This document shows positions 9,284 through 18,388 of a DNA stretch of 32,353 bases, in pieces (the first letter of the stretch is position 1; every line of letters begins with the position of its first letter). Under the pieces are notes generated by a model, which saw only the letters and a list, made by a program, of their open reading frames with translations, was not told where the DNA came from and did no database searches. This DNA comes from Beijerinckiaceae bacterium. GTDB lineage: Bacteria > Pseudomonadota > Alphaproteobacteria > Rhizobiales > Beijerinckiaceae. Both the position numbers and the translations under genes were made by a program. The stretch lies in NCBI GenBank assembly GCA_025458025.1, contig JALOTF010000073.1, forward strand, positions 1-32,353. Direction: 5' to 3'.

Positions 9284-10204
9284 ATGAAAGATCTTTCCAT
9301 GCGCCATCTCCGGTACTTCGATGCGCTGGCCCGGCACGGCCATTTCGGGCGTGCAGCGGAAGATTGCACCATTTCCCAGCCCGCGCTTTCGACCCAGATC
9401 AAGGATCTTGAGGAAATTCTCGGTTCGCAACTGGTCGAGCGTGGCGGGCGGCAGGCGCGACTCACCCCCCTTGGCGAGGAATTCGCTGGTCGCGCCCGCG
9501 CGATCCTGCGGGCGGTGGATGAGCTTGAAACCGTCATACGCGTGCAGGGGCAGCAGGCCCTGGGGCGTCTGCGCCTCGGCATCATCCCCACTGTCGCGCC
9601 CTATTTCCTGCCGGACCTGATGACGGCGCTGCAAGGCCGCTATCCCGGCATCGAACTTCGCCCGCGCGAGGCGATCACGCAGAAACTTCTGGATGATCTT
9701 CAGGAGGGGCGGCTTGATGCCGCGATCCTCGCTTTGCCAGTTCCCGATCCCGGCCTTGTCGCCCTGCCGCTCATCGAGGAGGAATTCGTGCTGGTGCGCC
9801 CGGCGGCCGAGGCCGACCACCCCGTGCCCAATGCCGAGGGGTTGCGCACCATGCGGCTTTTGCTGCTGGAGGAAGGCCATTGCTTCCGCGAGCAGGCCCT
9901 GGCCTTCTGCGCGCCCAGCATGGCCGCACCGCGCGACCTGATCGAGGGCTCCTCGCTTTCCACTTTGGTGCAGATGGTGAGTGCCGGCATCGGCGTCACG
10001 CTCGTGCCGGATATGGCGGTGCCGGTGGAAACCCGCTCGGCCCGCGTCGCAATCCAGCGGCTCGCCAGCCCCGGACCGACCCGCCGGATCGGCATGGTCT
10101 GGAGGAAATCAAGCCCGATCGCCAGCGAACTTCAGGACGTGGCGGCTTTGGTCGGCGAGATCATGCGCGCCCGCACCATCGCATCTCAGCCCCCGACATC
10201 ATAG
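9284..10204 (+). CDS. oxyR: Peroxide-sensing LysR-family regulator OxyR
   Basis: A 306-residue LysR-type regulator. Residues 6-65 form the winged-helix DNA-binding domain (CTISQPALSTQIKDLE), followed by a two-lobed effector domain. The OxyR signature is clear: Cys200 and Cys209 in the segment EEGHCFREQALAFC match the Cys199/Cys208 redox pair of E. coli OxyR, which form a disulfide with peroxide. Divergence from katG supports the call. ATG 9284 is used, with AGGA about 8 nt upstream; an internal ATG at codon 6 has no ribosome site. The last 19 nt overlap the end of the convergent SUMF1-like gene. Confidence 0.95.
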   Translation: MKDLSMRHLRYFDALARHGHFGRAAEDCTISQPALSTQIKDLEEILGSQLVERGGRQARLTPLGEEFAGRARAILRAVDELETVIRVQGQQALGRLRLGIIPTVAPYFLPDLMTALQGRYPGIELRPREAITQKLLDDLQEGRLDAAILALPVPDPGLVALPLIEEEFVLVRPAAEADHPVPNAEGLRTMRLLLLEEGHCFREQALAFCAPSMAAPRDLIEGSSLSTLVQMVSAGIGVTLVPDMAVPVETRSARVAIQRLASPGPTRRIGMVWRKSSPIASELQDVAALVGEIMRARTIASQPPTS

Positions 10205-10878
10205 GCGCAGCGGAAACCGATATAGACGGCGTAGAAATCCGCCGCTTTCCACTGGGCACCTTCAGCGCGCGCCTGCGCCGGGCCATACCACCACGAGCCG
10301 CCCGCCGTGAGCGCATCGGTGCCGCGCCGGTCGGCGATCCATTCCCAGACATTCGCGCCCATATCGAACAGGCCATTCACGCCGGGTTTTGTGGTGCCGA
10401 CGGCCACATGCGCGCGGCGATTGTTGTTCATGCCCGCAGGATCATCCCCCACGGGATAGGCATAGGTCTGGCCCTTCACAAAGCCATCGGACCGTTGGTC
10501 GCGCGTTTCGGTATAGGCCGCACGCTTCCATTCCGCGATGGTCGGCAGGCGGCCCCCGACATGCGCGCAGTAACGCGCGGCTTCATGCCAGGTCACATGC
10601 GTCGCGGGTTCGTTCTCGGCACCAGGCGGTCCCTGCGGGTTGGCGTAGGTCCAGCCTGCGCGGCGCGTCCAGCCGCCGACATATTCGAAGCCGCCGCCCT
10701 CGCGCTCGGCCGACGTGGTGAGGTTGGTGCCGCGCGCGAAAGCCCGGAACTGACCGATCGTCACCTCGGTGCGATCAATGGCAAAGCCGCCGATGCGCAC
10801 GCGCTCGGACGCGAAGGTCGGTGCAGGCCAGACTGCGACCGCAGCCATGAGAACCATGAGAGGCAGGCGATGGATCAT
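10186..10878 (-). CDS. Secreted SUMF1/FGE-sulfatase-domain protein, non-canonical
   Basis: A 230-residue protein with a Sec signal peptide (residues 1 to about 23, cleavage near FASER) and then a formylglycine-generating-enzyme-like domain. Family motifs are ordered as expected: IDRTEVTIGQF, THVTWHEAARYCAHVGGRLP, AEWKRAAY, GLFDMGANVWEW, GGSWW and IGFRCAYDV. True formylglycine-generating enzymes carry a redox Cys pair near the C-terminus. Here the mature region has only Cys in ARYCAHVGG and GFRCAYDV, so sulfatase activation is unlikely, and no sulfatase gene is nearby. Many such proteins have structural or unknown roles in the periplasm. ATG 10878 is preferred because the signal peptide starts there; an in-frame ATG at 10938 would add an arginine-rich lead with no known match. 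The 3' end overlaps oxyR by 19 nt. Confidence 0.8.
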   Translation of the reverse strand: MIHRLPLMVLMAAVAVWPAPTFASERVRIGGFAIDRTEVTIGQFRAFARGTNLTTSAEREGGGFEYVGGWTRRAGWTYANPQGPPGAENEPATHVTWHEAARYCAHVGGRLPTIAEWKRAAYTETRDQRSDGFVKGQTYAYPVGDDPAGMNNNRRAHVAVGTTKPGVNGLFDMGANVWEWIADRRGTDALTAGGSWWYGPAQARAEGAQWKAADFYAVYIGFRCAYDVGG

Positions 10879-10976
10879 GCGCAGGATAATCCGGTTGGGA
10901 AGCCGATCGCGTCGAGCGCGACCGACCCCTCTACGCACGATTTCCCAGGCCGGTTGCCGCGACCAATCGGCCTTGC

Positions 10977-12284
10977 TCAGCCTGCGCGCCCGATGCTGGA
11001 ATAGGTCAAGCCTGCTGCGCGCGCTTCATCCGGGCGGAAGATGTTGCGAAGGTCCACGAGAACCGGCGATTTCAGCCGCCGCGCGAGATCCACGAGATCC
11101 AGCGCGCGGAATTCATCCCATTCGGTCACGATGCAGGCCGCATCCGCGCCATCAAGGCAGGCCAGCGCGGAAGGCGCATATTCCACATCGGTCAGCACGT
11201 GCTTCGCCTGCTCCACGCCTTCGGGATCATAGGCCCGGATATGCGCGCCGGCATCCTGAAGGGCCTGGATGATCGAGATCGACGGCGCATCGCGCATGTC
11301 ATCGGTATTCGGCTTGAAGGTGAGGCCGAGCATGGCGATGGTCTTGCCGCGCACATGGCCATCGAAGGCCGCGATCACGCGTCGCGCCATCGCGCGCTTG
11401 CGCTTGTCATTCGCGAGCACGACGGATTCCACGATCGAGAGCGGCACGGCATGGTCATTCGCGGTGCGGATCAGCGCCAGCGTGTCCTTCGGGAAGCAGG
11501 AGCCGCCATAGCCCGGACCGGCATGCAGGAATTTCGAGCCGATGCGGTTATCGAGCCCGATGCCGCGCGCCACTTCCTGCACATTGGCACCCACCGCCTC
11601 GCATAGATCGGCGATCTCGTTGATGAAGGTAATCTTGGTCGCAAGGAAAGCATTCGCCGCGTATTTGATCAGCTCCGAGGTGCGGCGGCCCGTGAAGACC
11701 AGCGGCGCCTGATTGAGATAAAGCGGGCGATAGATGGCCGCGAGCACATCGCGCCCACGCTGGTCCTCGGCGCCGACCACGATGCGGTCGGGCCGCTTGA
11801 AATCGTTGATTGCCGCGCCTTCGCGCAGGAATTCCGGGTTCGAGACCACCGAAACTTCCAGCTCCGGACGCTCTTCCTTCAGGATTCGCTCAACCTCGTC
11901 GCCGGTGCCGACCGGCACGGTCGATTTCGTGATGACGACACAAGGCCCGGTCAGAGCGCGGGCAATTTCGCGCGTGGCATCATAGACATATTGCAGGTCT
12001 GCATGGCCATCCCCGCGCCGCGAGGGCGTACCGACGGCGATGAACACCGCGTCGACTCCCTTCACAGAAGCCGGAAGATCCGTCGAGAAGAACAGGCGAT
12101 TATCCCGGCGGTTCTTGGCCACCAGTTCGGCAAGGCCGGGCTCGAAGATCGGCATGATGCCCTGTTCGAGGCGCTCGATCTTCGAGGCATCCTTGTCGAT
12201 GCAGAACACCGTATGCCCGAAATCCGCAAGGCAGGCGCCCGAAACCAGACCCACATAACCCGATCCAACCACTGCAATGCGCAT
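10977..12284 (-). CDS. ugd: UDP-glucose 6-dehydrogenase
   Basis: A 435-residue enzyme that oxidises UDP-glucose to UDP-glucuronate with two NAD, supplying precursor for acidic polysaccharides and lipid modification. The N-terminal Rossmann motif GSGYVGLVSG (7-16), the STVPVGT and NPEFLREGAAI segments, and the catalytic Cys263 in GPGYGGSCFPKD are all present, and the length is normal. ATG 12284 is preceded by AGGATC. It stands alone: no glycosyltransferase or exopolysaccharide gene is adjacent. The 204-nt gap upstream (12285-12488) shows no further gene or clear terminator. Confidence 0.96.
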   Translation of the reverse strand: MRIAVVGSGYVGLVSGACLADFGHTVFCIDKDASKIERLEQGIMPIFEPGLAELVAKNRRDNRLFFSTDLPASVKGVDAVFIAVGTPSRRGDGHADLQYVYDATREIARALTGPCVVITKSTVPVGTGDEVERILKEERPELEVSVVSNPEFLREGAAINDFKRPDRIVVGAEDQRGRDVLAAIYRPLYLNQAPLVFTGRRTSELIKYAANAFLATKITFINEIADLCEAVGANVQEVARGIGLDNRIGSKFLHAGPGYGGSCFPKDTLALIRTANDHAVPLSIVESVVLANDKRKRAMARRVIAAFDGHVRGKTIAMLGLTFKPNTDDMRDAPSISIIQALQDAGAHIRAYDPEGVEQAKHVLTDVEYAPSALACLDGADAACIVTEWDEFRALDLVDLARRLKSPVLVDLRNIFRPDEARAAGLTYSSIGRAG

Positions 12285-12488
12285 GAATTGATCCTGTCAT
12301 CCCGCTCTGCGTTGGCCATTGCGGTGCCGGTGAGCCATAGCAGCTTGGTCCAGCCTGCCTCCAGGCGATCAGTGGCGCAGCAATAAGCTGCCATGGGCTC
12401 ACGTCAAGGCTGCAACGCGATTGCGGACCTGGCGCCAGCATTTCCGGATCGTGTTCGGAGACGAGGCTCGCGTGGGGGCAAAGGTCGT

Positions 12489-13802
12489 TCAGGCCGCAAC
12501 AGCCCAGCGCTCCGGATGCTCTGTCTGGCCGATGAGAGCGAGGCCCTTCGCAATCGATTCAAACTGATCCGCCGAGGCCAGCTTCTCCGCGCCGAACCGC
12601 GCTGCGAAGAGGTTCTGAACCGCCGGCACGAAGGATGTGCCCCCGGTGAGGAATACCCGCTCGATCGCCTCCGGACCCAGCTTCGACTTCGCCAGAACCT
12701 GATCCACTGCGCCGCTGATCTTCGCGAGATCATCCGCGATCCAGCTCTCGAAATCCGTGCGGGCAATCGGCGCGGCAATGTCGATGCCGTCCTGTTTGAA
12801 GCGAAATTCGGCCTGATCCGTGCCCGAGAGCGCCACTTTCGTCGCGGAAACCGCACGCGAGAGAGCGAAGCCGAGATCATGCTCGACCAGTGCAATGAAA
12901 TCCTCGAGCGGCGCGGGCTCCAGCGCCGTGCGCGCGAGTTCACGCAATTCTCGAAGGTCCGCACTGCCCTTCATGAGTGCGAGTTCGTTCCAGCGCGCGA
13001 GCGTCGTGTAGTAATGCACAGGCAGTGGCAGAACCTTGCCGAAGGAGCGGTAGCGCCCGCCCTTGCCCAGACGCGGCGCCACGACCCGCTCGACGATGCG
13101 GGAATCGAAGGTATCGCCCGCGACCCCGAGGCCGGAATGGCCGAGCGGTTCCGCCTTCAGCACGCCGGCATGGCGCCAGAAGCGCATCACCGAGAAATCG
13201 CTCGTGCCACCGCCGAAATCCGCGACCAGCACGGTCGCATCGCGCGTGAGCGTGCGGGCGAACGAGAAGGCTGCGCCCACCGGCTCATACACATAGCGCG
13301 GATCGGTGATGCCGACCTGCCCGAGGCCCGCCTGATAGCGCTCGATGGCGAGCGGCTCATTGGGGTTTGCGCCGGCGAAGCGCACGGGGCGGCCAATCGC
13401 GATGCGCGCACCCTTGAGGTCCAGCTGGTGGCCGGCATGGCGCATCAGCGTGCGCAGGAAAGTCGCCAGCAGGTCTTCGAAGCGCATCTTCTCGCGGAAG
13501 ATCGTGGTCTGCTGGAAGCTCTCGCTCGCCGCGAAGGTCTTGAAGGACTGGATATAGCGCAGGGAGTGGCTCTCCTCAAGCATCCGCTCGATGGCCCAGG
13601 GGCCACCTTCCACCTTCGCTGGCACGGCACTGCCCGGCCGGTCCTGCCAGAAGCAGAGCGCCGAGGCATAGACGCCATGCGCGATGCCGCCATGCTCGAA
13701 GCGCAGCGATTCCACCGCGCCATCCGGTGTCGCAATGGCCACGACCGTATTGCTCGTTCCGAAATCAATGCCGATCGACGCGGCAGGTGTGGCGCTCGAC
13801 AT
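12489..13802 (-). CDS. Hsp70-family chaperone-like protein (YegD type)
   Basis: A 437-residue protein of the actin/Hsp70 ATPase fold. It shows IGIDFGTSNTVVAIA near the N-terminus (phosphate 1), VYEPVGAAFSFA and VADFGGGTSDFSV (phosphate 2), and FLTGGTSFVPAV (adenosine motif). The length and the absence of a DnaK-type substrate-binding and lid domain match YegD-like proteins, whose role is poorly known. ATG 13802 is taken because the ATPase fold begins soon after; an alternative ATG at 13850 adds 16 residues of no obvious similarity. No DnaJ or GrpE partner is nearby. Confidence 0.88.
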   Translation of the reverse strand: MSSATPAASIGIDFGTSNTVVAIATPDGAVESLRFEHGGIAHGVYASALCFWQDRPGSAVPAKVEGGPWAIERMLEESHSLRYIQSFKTFAASESFQQTTIFREKMRFEDLLATFLRTLMRHAGHQLDLKGARIAIGRPVRFAGANPNEPLAIERYQAGLGQVGITDPRYVYEPVGAAFSFARTLTRDATVLVADFGGGTSDFSVMRFWRHAGVLKAEPLGHSGLGVAGDTFDSRIVERVVAPRLGKGGRYRSFGKVLPLPVHYYTTLARWNELALMKGSADLRELRELARTALEPAPLEDFIALVEHDLGFALSRAVSATKVALSGTDQAEFRFKQDGIDIAAPIARTDFESWIADDLAKISGAVDQVLAKSKLGPEAIERVFLTGGTSFVPAVQNLFAARFGAEKLASADQFESIAKGLALIGQTEHPERWAVAA

Positions 13803-13880
13803 GGCGGAACCTGAGGGGAGGTGAAACGGGAGGCGGGTGTCTAGCGGCATGCCCCGCCGCTGGCAAGCCAGGGTTTCGCT

Positions 13881-15071
13881 TTATTCCGCAAGCATGCCGC
13901 TATCGGGCGAGGCCTGTTCGCCAATCCGCAAAGGCGCGGTGAGCACGGCTTCCGCCGCCCGCGTGGTGCCCCGCACGATGGTCGTGAGCGGGTTGCCTGC
14001 ACCGCGCGTCGTCTCAATGCCCTGACCGCTCGCGAGCCGCTTGCCGATGAGCTGCACGATGGCCGGGCTCGCGGCGAATTTCCCGTGATTGAGCGAATCG
14101 GCCGTCGTCACATCCGAGAGGTCGATGACTGTTACGCCCGATTTCGAAAGGTTCGTGCGATAGGGCTCCCGTGACGGATCGATGGAGCCTAGCTGATCGC
14201 GGCTGCCCCAGAGCCAGCGCGAGGCGGACAGCGCCTTGTCGTCGGTGGAGACGAAGAGGGTCATGCGGGGCTTGTAGCGCGCCTGCTGGATCACGCGCCC
14301 CTGCGCCAGCGCGACATCCACATCCACATCCGGCGCGGCGAGCATCACATCCGTCACCTTGGCGGGCAAGGTGCCACGGCGGATCACCACCTGCCGCAGG
14401 GTTTCGAGCGTGAGCCATCCGCCCATGGAATGGGCGAGCACCGAGACCTGCGTGACACCCCGCTGTTCCGCGAGCTTCTCGATCAGCGCCTCAAGGCCGT
14501 CACGCCCCAGAGCCGCGCTTTCGCGGTCATAGGGATAGGCCCCGAGGCTCGCGGCGGAGGCCCAGCTGAAGAGGATGGGCGTCACATCGGCGTTGCTGTC
14601 ATGCACGATCTGCGCAAGGCGGAAGGCGGCCTCGTCGAAGCGCGTGTTGTAGCCATGCACGAAGACGAGCACATGCCTCCCACCCCGCGCGGCAACACGG
14701 CGACCAAGGCTCGCCCGGAACGCGTCGCGATCCAGTGTCTCGAAGGCGCGCGCGCTGAAATTCGAATTGGGGTCGCCGGGCGTGCCATTCGGCCATTGGA
14801 TCTCGCCGGTGGGGCGATCCTTGGGAATGGTGATGACCATCCGCGCGAAGCGGGGGGTCAGCGTGCGCTCGCCGGAGAAGCGCAGGCGCTCGTCATCCGA
14901 GGGGCGCCGCATGGTGACGGCGAAGAGTGCCCCCGGCGTGGCATTGGCAACAGTCTGCGGGGTTGAGACCACGCCGAGCGCCGGTTCGGGCCGGGAGGAG
15001 CACGCGCCGAGAACCAGCATCAGCGGCAGGAGCGGCAGCAGAACGCGGCTCCGCCACGCCCCGTATCCCAT
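13881..15071 (-). CDS. Lipoprotein alpha/beta hydrolase (DUF900 family)
   Basis: A 396-residue predicted lipoprotein. A hydrophobic leader ends in a lipobox (LGAC, with Cys at about 24), so the protein is probably membrane-anchored on the periplasmic side. The hydrolase domain has HVLVFVHGYNTRFDEAA, a nucleophile-elbow serine in VLAHSMGGWLT, an Asp in LAAPDVDVDVA, and a possible catalytic His in SLNHGKF. This matches the DUF900 esterase-like family; the substrate is unknown. ATG 15071 is chosen because the signal peptide starts immediately after it; an in-frame ATG at 15152 would place a charged, unlikely lead before the leader. A terminator for the upstream infA lies at 15160-15184, so this gene probably has its own promoter within about 100 nt. 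Confidence 0.85.
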   Translation of the reverse strand: MGYGAWRSRVLLPLLPLMLVLGACSSRPEPALGVVSTPQTVANATPGALFAVTMRRPSDDERLRFSGERTLTPRFARMVITIPKDRPTGEIQWPNGTPGDPNSNFSARAFETLDRDAFRASLGRRVAARGGRHVLVFVHGYNTRFDEAAFRLAQIVHDSNADVTPILFSWASAASLGAYPYDRESAALGRDGLEALIEKLAEQRGVTQVSVLAHSMGGWLTLETLRQVVIRRGTLPAKVTDVMLAAPDVDVDVALAQGRVIQQARYKPRMTLFVSTDDKALSASRWLWGSRDQLGSIDPSREPYRTNLSKSGVTVIDLSDVTTADSLNHGKFAASPAIVQLIGKRLASGQGIETTRGAGNPLTTIVRGTTRAAEAVLTAPLRIGEQASPDSGMLAE

Positions 15072-15159
15072 GCCACAGCTCGCCTTGCCGGATTTCAACA
15101 CCGCAACGTCCTCGCGTGAAGGTCCGGGGCTTTGTTGCGTGCCGGCACGCACAAGGCAA

Positions 15160-15184
15160 CCAAAATAGCCCGCTTGTGGCGGGC
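15160..15184 (-). terminator. Rho-independent terminator downstream of infA
   Basis: On the minus strand the stem GCCCGC / GCGGGC with loop CACAA is followed by TATTTTGG. It lies about 30 nt past the infA stop codon, as expected for a short single-gene unit. Confidence 0.75.
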
Positions 15185-15212
15185 GAAAGGTGTTCAGCGA
15201 TGGAGGGAAGCC

Positions 15213-15442
15213 TCAGCGGCGCTTCGGCGGAGGGCCCTTGCCACGCGGCGGGCCGCCGGGCGTAAAGCCGGAATTCGCATCCTTGTGGCGGAAGACGAGA
15301 CGGCCGCGATCGAGATCATAGGGCGACATTTCGACCGTCACGCGGTCGCCGGCGAGGGTCTTGATCCGGTTCTTCTTCATCTTGCCGGCCGTGTAGGCGA
15401 TGGCACGAGCCCTTCGAACTGGATCACTTCTTCCTTCGCCAT
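15213..15442 (-). pseudogene. infA: Translation initiation factor IF-1, with internal deletion and frameshift
   Basis: IF-1 is a small OB-fold protein that binds the ribosomal A site during initiation. From ATG 15442, preceded by AAAAGG, the product starts [13 protein letters not shown], the standard alphaproteobacterial opening. After Val13 the frame breaks at 15402-15403. From 15401 down to the TGA at 15213, 62 residues continue in another frame: [19 protein letters not shown], then [19 protein letters not shown] and a Gly/Pro/Lys/Arg-rich tail. Intact IF-1 has about 19 residues of OB-fold core (the LP..FRV.L..GH region) between these points. About 55 nt are thus missing and the frame is lost. 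Both flanks are otherwise perfect, and a terminator follows. The rich tail marks the longer IF-1 variant, so a normal 72-residue copy could exist elsewhere; without one, this lesion must be an assembly error. Confidence 0.88.
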
Positions 15443-15539
15443 TCAGCGCGCCTTTTCGTATTTTCGAGATGGGCTCGCCATAGTCCCAAACTGCAACGCG
15501 TGCAACCGAGCGCGTGGCGTGGGGGCGATATTTCGGCAG

Positions 15540-16814
15540 CTAAGCCACGAAAAACAGCAGCAATCCCACAATCGTGACCAGTCCGAGCATGCGCAGCATC
15601 GACCAATGGAGGACAAAGCTCAGCACGATCGCAAGGCCGGCCAGCGCCATCGCCCGATAATCAGGCGCGCCTGTCGGTGCAAGGAGCTGGAGCGGTCCCA
15701 GAGTCAGCATCGTTGCCTGCGGGAACAGCACGAGGATCGCGAATTTCGCACCCACCGTCGCGATGATGCCCACCACCGCCGCGCTGATGCCCGCGAGCGC
15801 CGAGCGCAAGGCGCGGTTCGCATTGACCCGCGCGAGCGACGGCGCGCCCACGAAAATCCACAGGAATGAAGGCGCGAAGGTCGTCCATACGGCCATCAAG
15901 CCCGCGAGCCAGGCCATCAGCGCGCTGCTTTCCTTCTGCCAGCCCGCGAGAAAGGCTACGAAGGGGTTCACGAGAATGGTCGGACCGGGGGTCGTCTCGG
16001 CGAAACCGAGAGCATCGAGCATCTGCGTGGGCGACACCCAGCCGCGCATCACCGCCTGATCGGAGAGATAGGCCAGCAGGGCATAGGCACCGCCGAAGGT
16101 GATGACCGCGAGTTTCGAGAAGAAGAGCCCCACCTCCACCAGCAGGTGGCCCGGCCCCATGGCGATCACCGCGATCACCACCGGCAGCCACCAGAGCGCG
16201 AGGCAGAGGATCGCCGCCCGCCACGGAAAACGGATCGGCACGGCAGAATCAGCCGTCGCGGGCGGTGGCGCAACGCCGATCCAGAGCCCGGCCAGAGCCG
16301 CGCCGATGATCACGATCGGGAAAGGCACCGCGAAGGCCATCATCGAAAGAAAGGCTAGCAAAGCCACGAGACGGAAGGCGTTTCCGCCCAAGGCGCGCTT
16401 CCCGATCTTCAGCACGGCCTCGATCAGGATCGCGATCACCGCAGCCTTCACGCCCAGCAACGCGGCCTGAACGGATGGCACATTCGCGCCCCAGGTGTAG
16501 AGCTGCGCCAGGATCAGGATGAGCGCCGCGCCGGGCAGCACGAACAGCATGCCGGCGATGGTTCCTCCGGGAAGGCCATGCAAGCGCCAGCCGATATAGG
16601 TCGCGAGCTGTTGTGCCTCCGGCCCCGGTAGAAGCGTGCAGAAATTGAGCCCGGAGACGAAATCGCGCTCCTCGATCCATTTGCGCTCATCCACCAGCAT
16701 GCGGTGCATCAACGCGATCTGCCCGGCCGCGCCGCCAAACGAGATGCAGCCGATCTGGAAGAAGACACGCAGGAGTTCGCCGAGCGAGGGGCGCTGGAGT
16801 TCCCGCTCGTTCAT
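15540..16814 (-). CDS. chrA: ChrA-type chromate transporter
   Basis: A 424-residue inner-membrane protein with two homologous CHR halves, the long-chain (bidomain) ChrA form. The first half has [19 protein letters not shown] and [19 protein letters not shown]; the second half repeats the pattern with [18 protein letters not shown] and [19 protein letters not shown]. About ten to twelve hydrophobic segments are visible. Members extrude chromate by a proton- or sulfate-linked mechanism, though some may carry other anions. Its ATG overlaps the mgsA stop by 4 nt (ATGA), so translation is coupled. No chromate-responsive ChrB regulator is adjacent. Confidence 0.93.
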   Translation of the reverse strand: MNERELQRPSLGELLRVFFQIGCISFGGAAGQIALMHRMLVDERKWIEERDFVSGLNFCTLLPGPEAQQLATYIGWRLHGLPGGTIAGMLFVLPGAALILILAQLYTWGANVPSVQAALLGVKAAVIAILIEAVLKIGKRALGGNAFRLVALLAFLSMMAFAVPFPIVIIGAALAGLWIGVAPPPATADSAVPIRFPWRAAILCLALWWLPVVIAVIAMGPGHLLVEVGLFFSKLAVITFGGAYALLAYLSDQAVMRGWVSPTQMLDALGFAETTPGPTILVNPFVAFLAGWQKESSALMAWLAGLMAVWTTFAPSFLWIFVGAPSLARVNANRALRSALAGISAAVVGIIATVGAKFAILVLFPQATMLTLGPLQLLAPTGAPDYRAMALAGLAIVLSFVLHWSMLRMLGLVTIVGLLLFFVA

Positions 16815-17191
16815 CGCGCGAGCAATCCGCCCCGGAGCATCAGATCAGCCGTCGAGCGGCTCATGGCGAGGGGCACATCGTAGACCACGGCGAGGCGGGT
16901 CAGCGCCTTCACGTCCACATCATGCGGCATGGGCGAAAGCGGATCGATGAAGAACACGATGCCCGCGATCTGCTTCTCAACGATCAGCGCGCCGATCTGC
17001 TGGTCGCCGCCCAGCGGCCCTGAGGCCACGCGGGTGATATCGAGATGGGGGCACCGTGCCGCGATCACGCCGCCGGTCGTGCCGGTGCAGACGAGCCGAT
17101 GCAGGCGAAGGGCGGCCTCATGTTCGGCAGCCCAATCGGCCAGAGCCGGCTTCATCTTGTCATGGGCGATCAAAGCGAGTGTCAGCGGCAT
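16811..17191 (-). CDS. mgsA: Methylglyoxal synthase
   Basis: A 126-residue enzyme converting dihydroxyacetone phosphate to methylglyoxal and phosphate, a bypass that relieves sugar-phosphate stress. Visible motifs are [14 protein letters not shown] (phosphate-binding loop, residues 36-41), [11 protein letters not shown] with catalytic Asp63, and the [16 protein letters not shown] segment with His90 and Asp93. The length is slightly shorter than the E. coli enzyme. ATG 17191 has AGGAGGG upstream. It sits 27 nt after the amidohydrolase gene and overlaps chrA, so the three may form one transcript; a functional link between methylglyoxal and chromate transport is not obvious. Confidence 0.95.
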   Translation of the reverse strand: MPLTLALIAHDKMKPALADWAAEHEAALRLHRLVCTGTTGGVIAARCPHLDITRVASGPLGGDQQIGALIVEKQIAGIVFFIDPLSPMPHDVDVKALTRLAVVYDVPLAMSRSTADLMLRGGLLAR

Positions 17192-17218
17192 GAGGCGGCC
17201 CTCCTGCCGCTGATCGGG

Positions 17219-18388
17219 TTAGCGCGAAAGACCCGCCTTCTCGGCGATCAGCGCCCAGTACTGGATGCCGGCCGGGATGATCTCGTCGTTGAAATCATAG
17301 GCCGGATGGTGAAGCCCCGCACTATCACCATTGCCGATGAAGATGAAGGCTCCGGGCCGCGCCTCGAGCATGTAGGAGAAATCCTCCCCGCCCATGCTGG
17401 GAACCACATCGTCATTCACGCGATCTGCCCCGGCAACGACGCGAGCGAGATCCGCCGCGACCCGTGTCTGCGCGGGATGGTTCACGGTCGAGGGGTAACG
17501 GCGCTGGTAATCGAGGCGCACATCGGCCTCGAACATCTTCGCGGCACCATCGCAGATCTGCTTGAAGCGCCGCTCCACCATCTCGCGCACCCCTGCATCC
17601 AGCGTGCGCACCGTGCCACGCAGATAGGCGCGCTGCGGGATGACGTTCAGCGCCTCGCCGGCCTGGAACACCGTGGTCGAGACCACGACTTGCTTCATCG
17701 GGTCGGTATTGCGCGAAGAGATGGATTGCAGCGCACTCACGAGATGCGCGCCGATCAGCACAGGATCAATGCCCTCATGCGGCTTGGCGGCATGGGCGCC
17801 GCGGCCTTCCACGCAGATCTCGAAATAGGCGGTTGCGGCCATTAGCGGCCCCGGCCGCGTCGCAAACGCGCCTGGCGCCAGGCCCGGCATGTTGTGCATG
17901 CCGTAGACTTCCTTGATGTTCCAGCGGTCCATCATGCCGTCATCGACCATCGCCTTGCCGCCGGCACCACCCTCTTCGGCGGGCTGGAAGATCACCAGAA
18001 CGGAGCCTTCGAATTCGCGGGTCGCGGCGAGATGCTTGGCCGCGCCGAGTAGCATGGCGGTGTGGCCGTCATGCCCGCAGGCATGCATCTTGCCGGATGT
18101 TTTCGAGGCATAGGCGAGGTTCGTTTCCTCGGAAATCGGCAGCGCATCCATATCGGCGCGCAGACCTACGACACGGCCGCCGGGGCCATTCCTTCCATGA
18201 ATGAGGCCGACAACGCCGGTGCGGCCAATGCCTTCCACCACCTCGTCGCAGCCGAATTCCCGGAGCTTCGCCGCGACAATACCAGCCGTGCGATGCACAT
18301 CGTAAAGGACTTCTGGATGTGCGTGGAAATCGCGACGCCAGCCGGTCACCTCGTCCTTGAGGGCGGCAATTCGCGGATCGATGTTCAT
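17219..18388 (-). CDS. M20D-family amidohydrolase (hippurate/N-acyl-amino-acid hydrolase type)
   Basis: A 389-residue metallo-amidohydrolase that removes acyl groups from N-acyl amino acids or related amides. Metal-site motifs are clear: GLRADMDALP, HACGHDGHTAMLLGAA, FQPAEEGGAGGKAM and, near the end, MGGEDFSYML. A dimerisation (lid) domain is inserted in the middle, starting around GRGAHAAKPHEGID. ATG 18388 is preceded by an excellent AAAGGAGAG; the longer open frame upstream is spurious. It is divergent from the peptide ABC transporter operon, which suggests that imported acyl-peptides or acyl-amino acids may be its substrate. No signal peptide is seen, so it acts in the cytoplasm. Confidence 0.93.
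   Translation of the reverse strand: MNIDPRIAALKDEVTGWRRDFHAHPEVLYDVHRTAGIVAAKLREFGCDEVVEGIGRTGVVGLIHGRNGPGGRVVGLRADMDALPISEETNLAYASKTSGKMHACGHDGHTAMLLGAAKHLAATREFEGSVLVIFQPAEEGGAGGKAMVDDGMMDRWNIKEVYGMHNMPGLAPGAFATRPGPLMAATAYFEICVEGRGAHAAKPHEGIDPVLIGAHLVSALQSISSRNTDPMKQVVVSTTVFQAGEALNVIPQRAYLRGTVRTLDAGVREMVERRFKQICDGAAKMFEADVRLDYQRRYPSTVNHPAQTRVAADLARVVAGADRVNDDVVPSMGGEDFSYMLEARPGAFIFIGNGDSAGLHHPAYDFNDEIIPAGIQYWALIAEKAGLSR

Noticed and set aside
12393-13814. A 473-codon open frame on the plus strand opposite the Hsp70-like gene
   Set aside because: It is antisense to a gene with all actin-fold ATPase motifs and shows no family features.
15132-15869. A plus-strand frame spanning the infA region and the end of chrA
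   Set aside because: It runs opposite a clear IF-1 sequence and a clear ChrA C-terminus. It stays open only because infA is damaged and the region is GC-rich.
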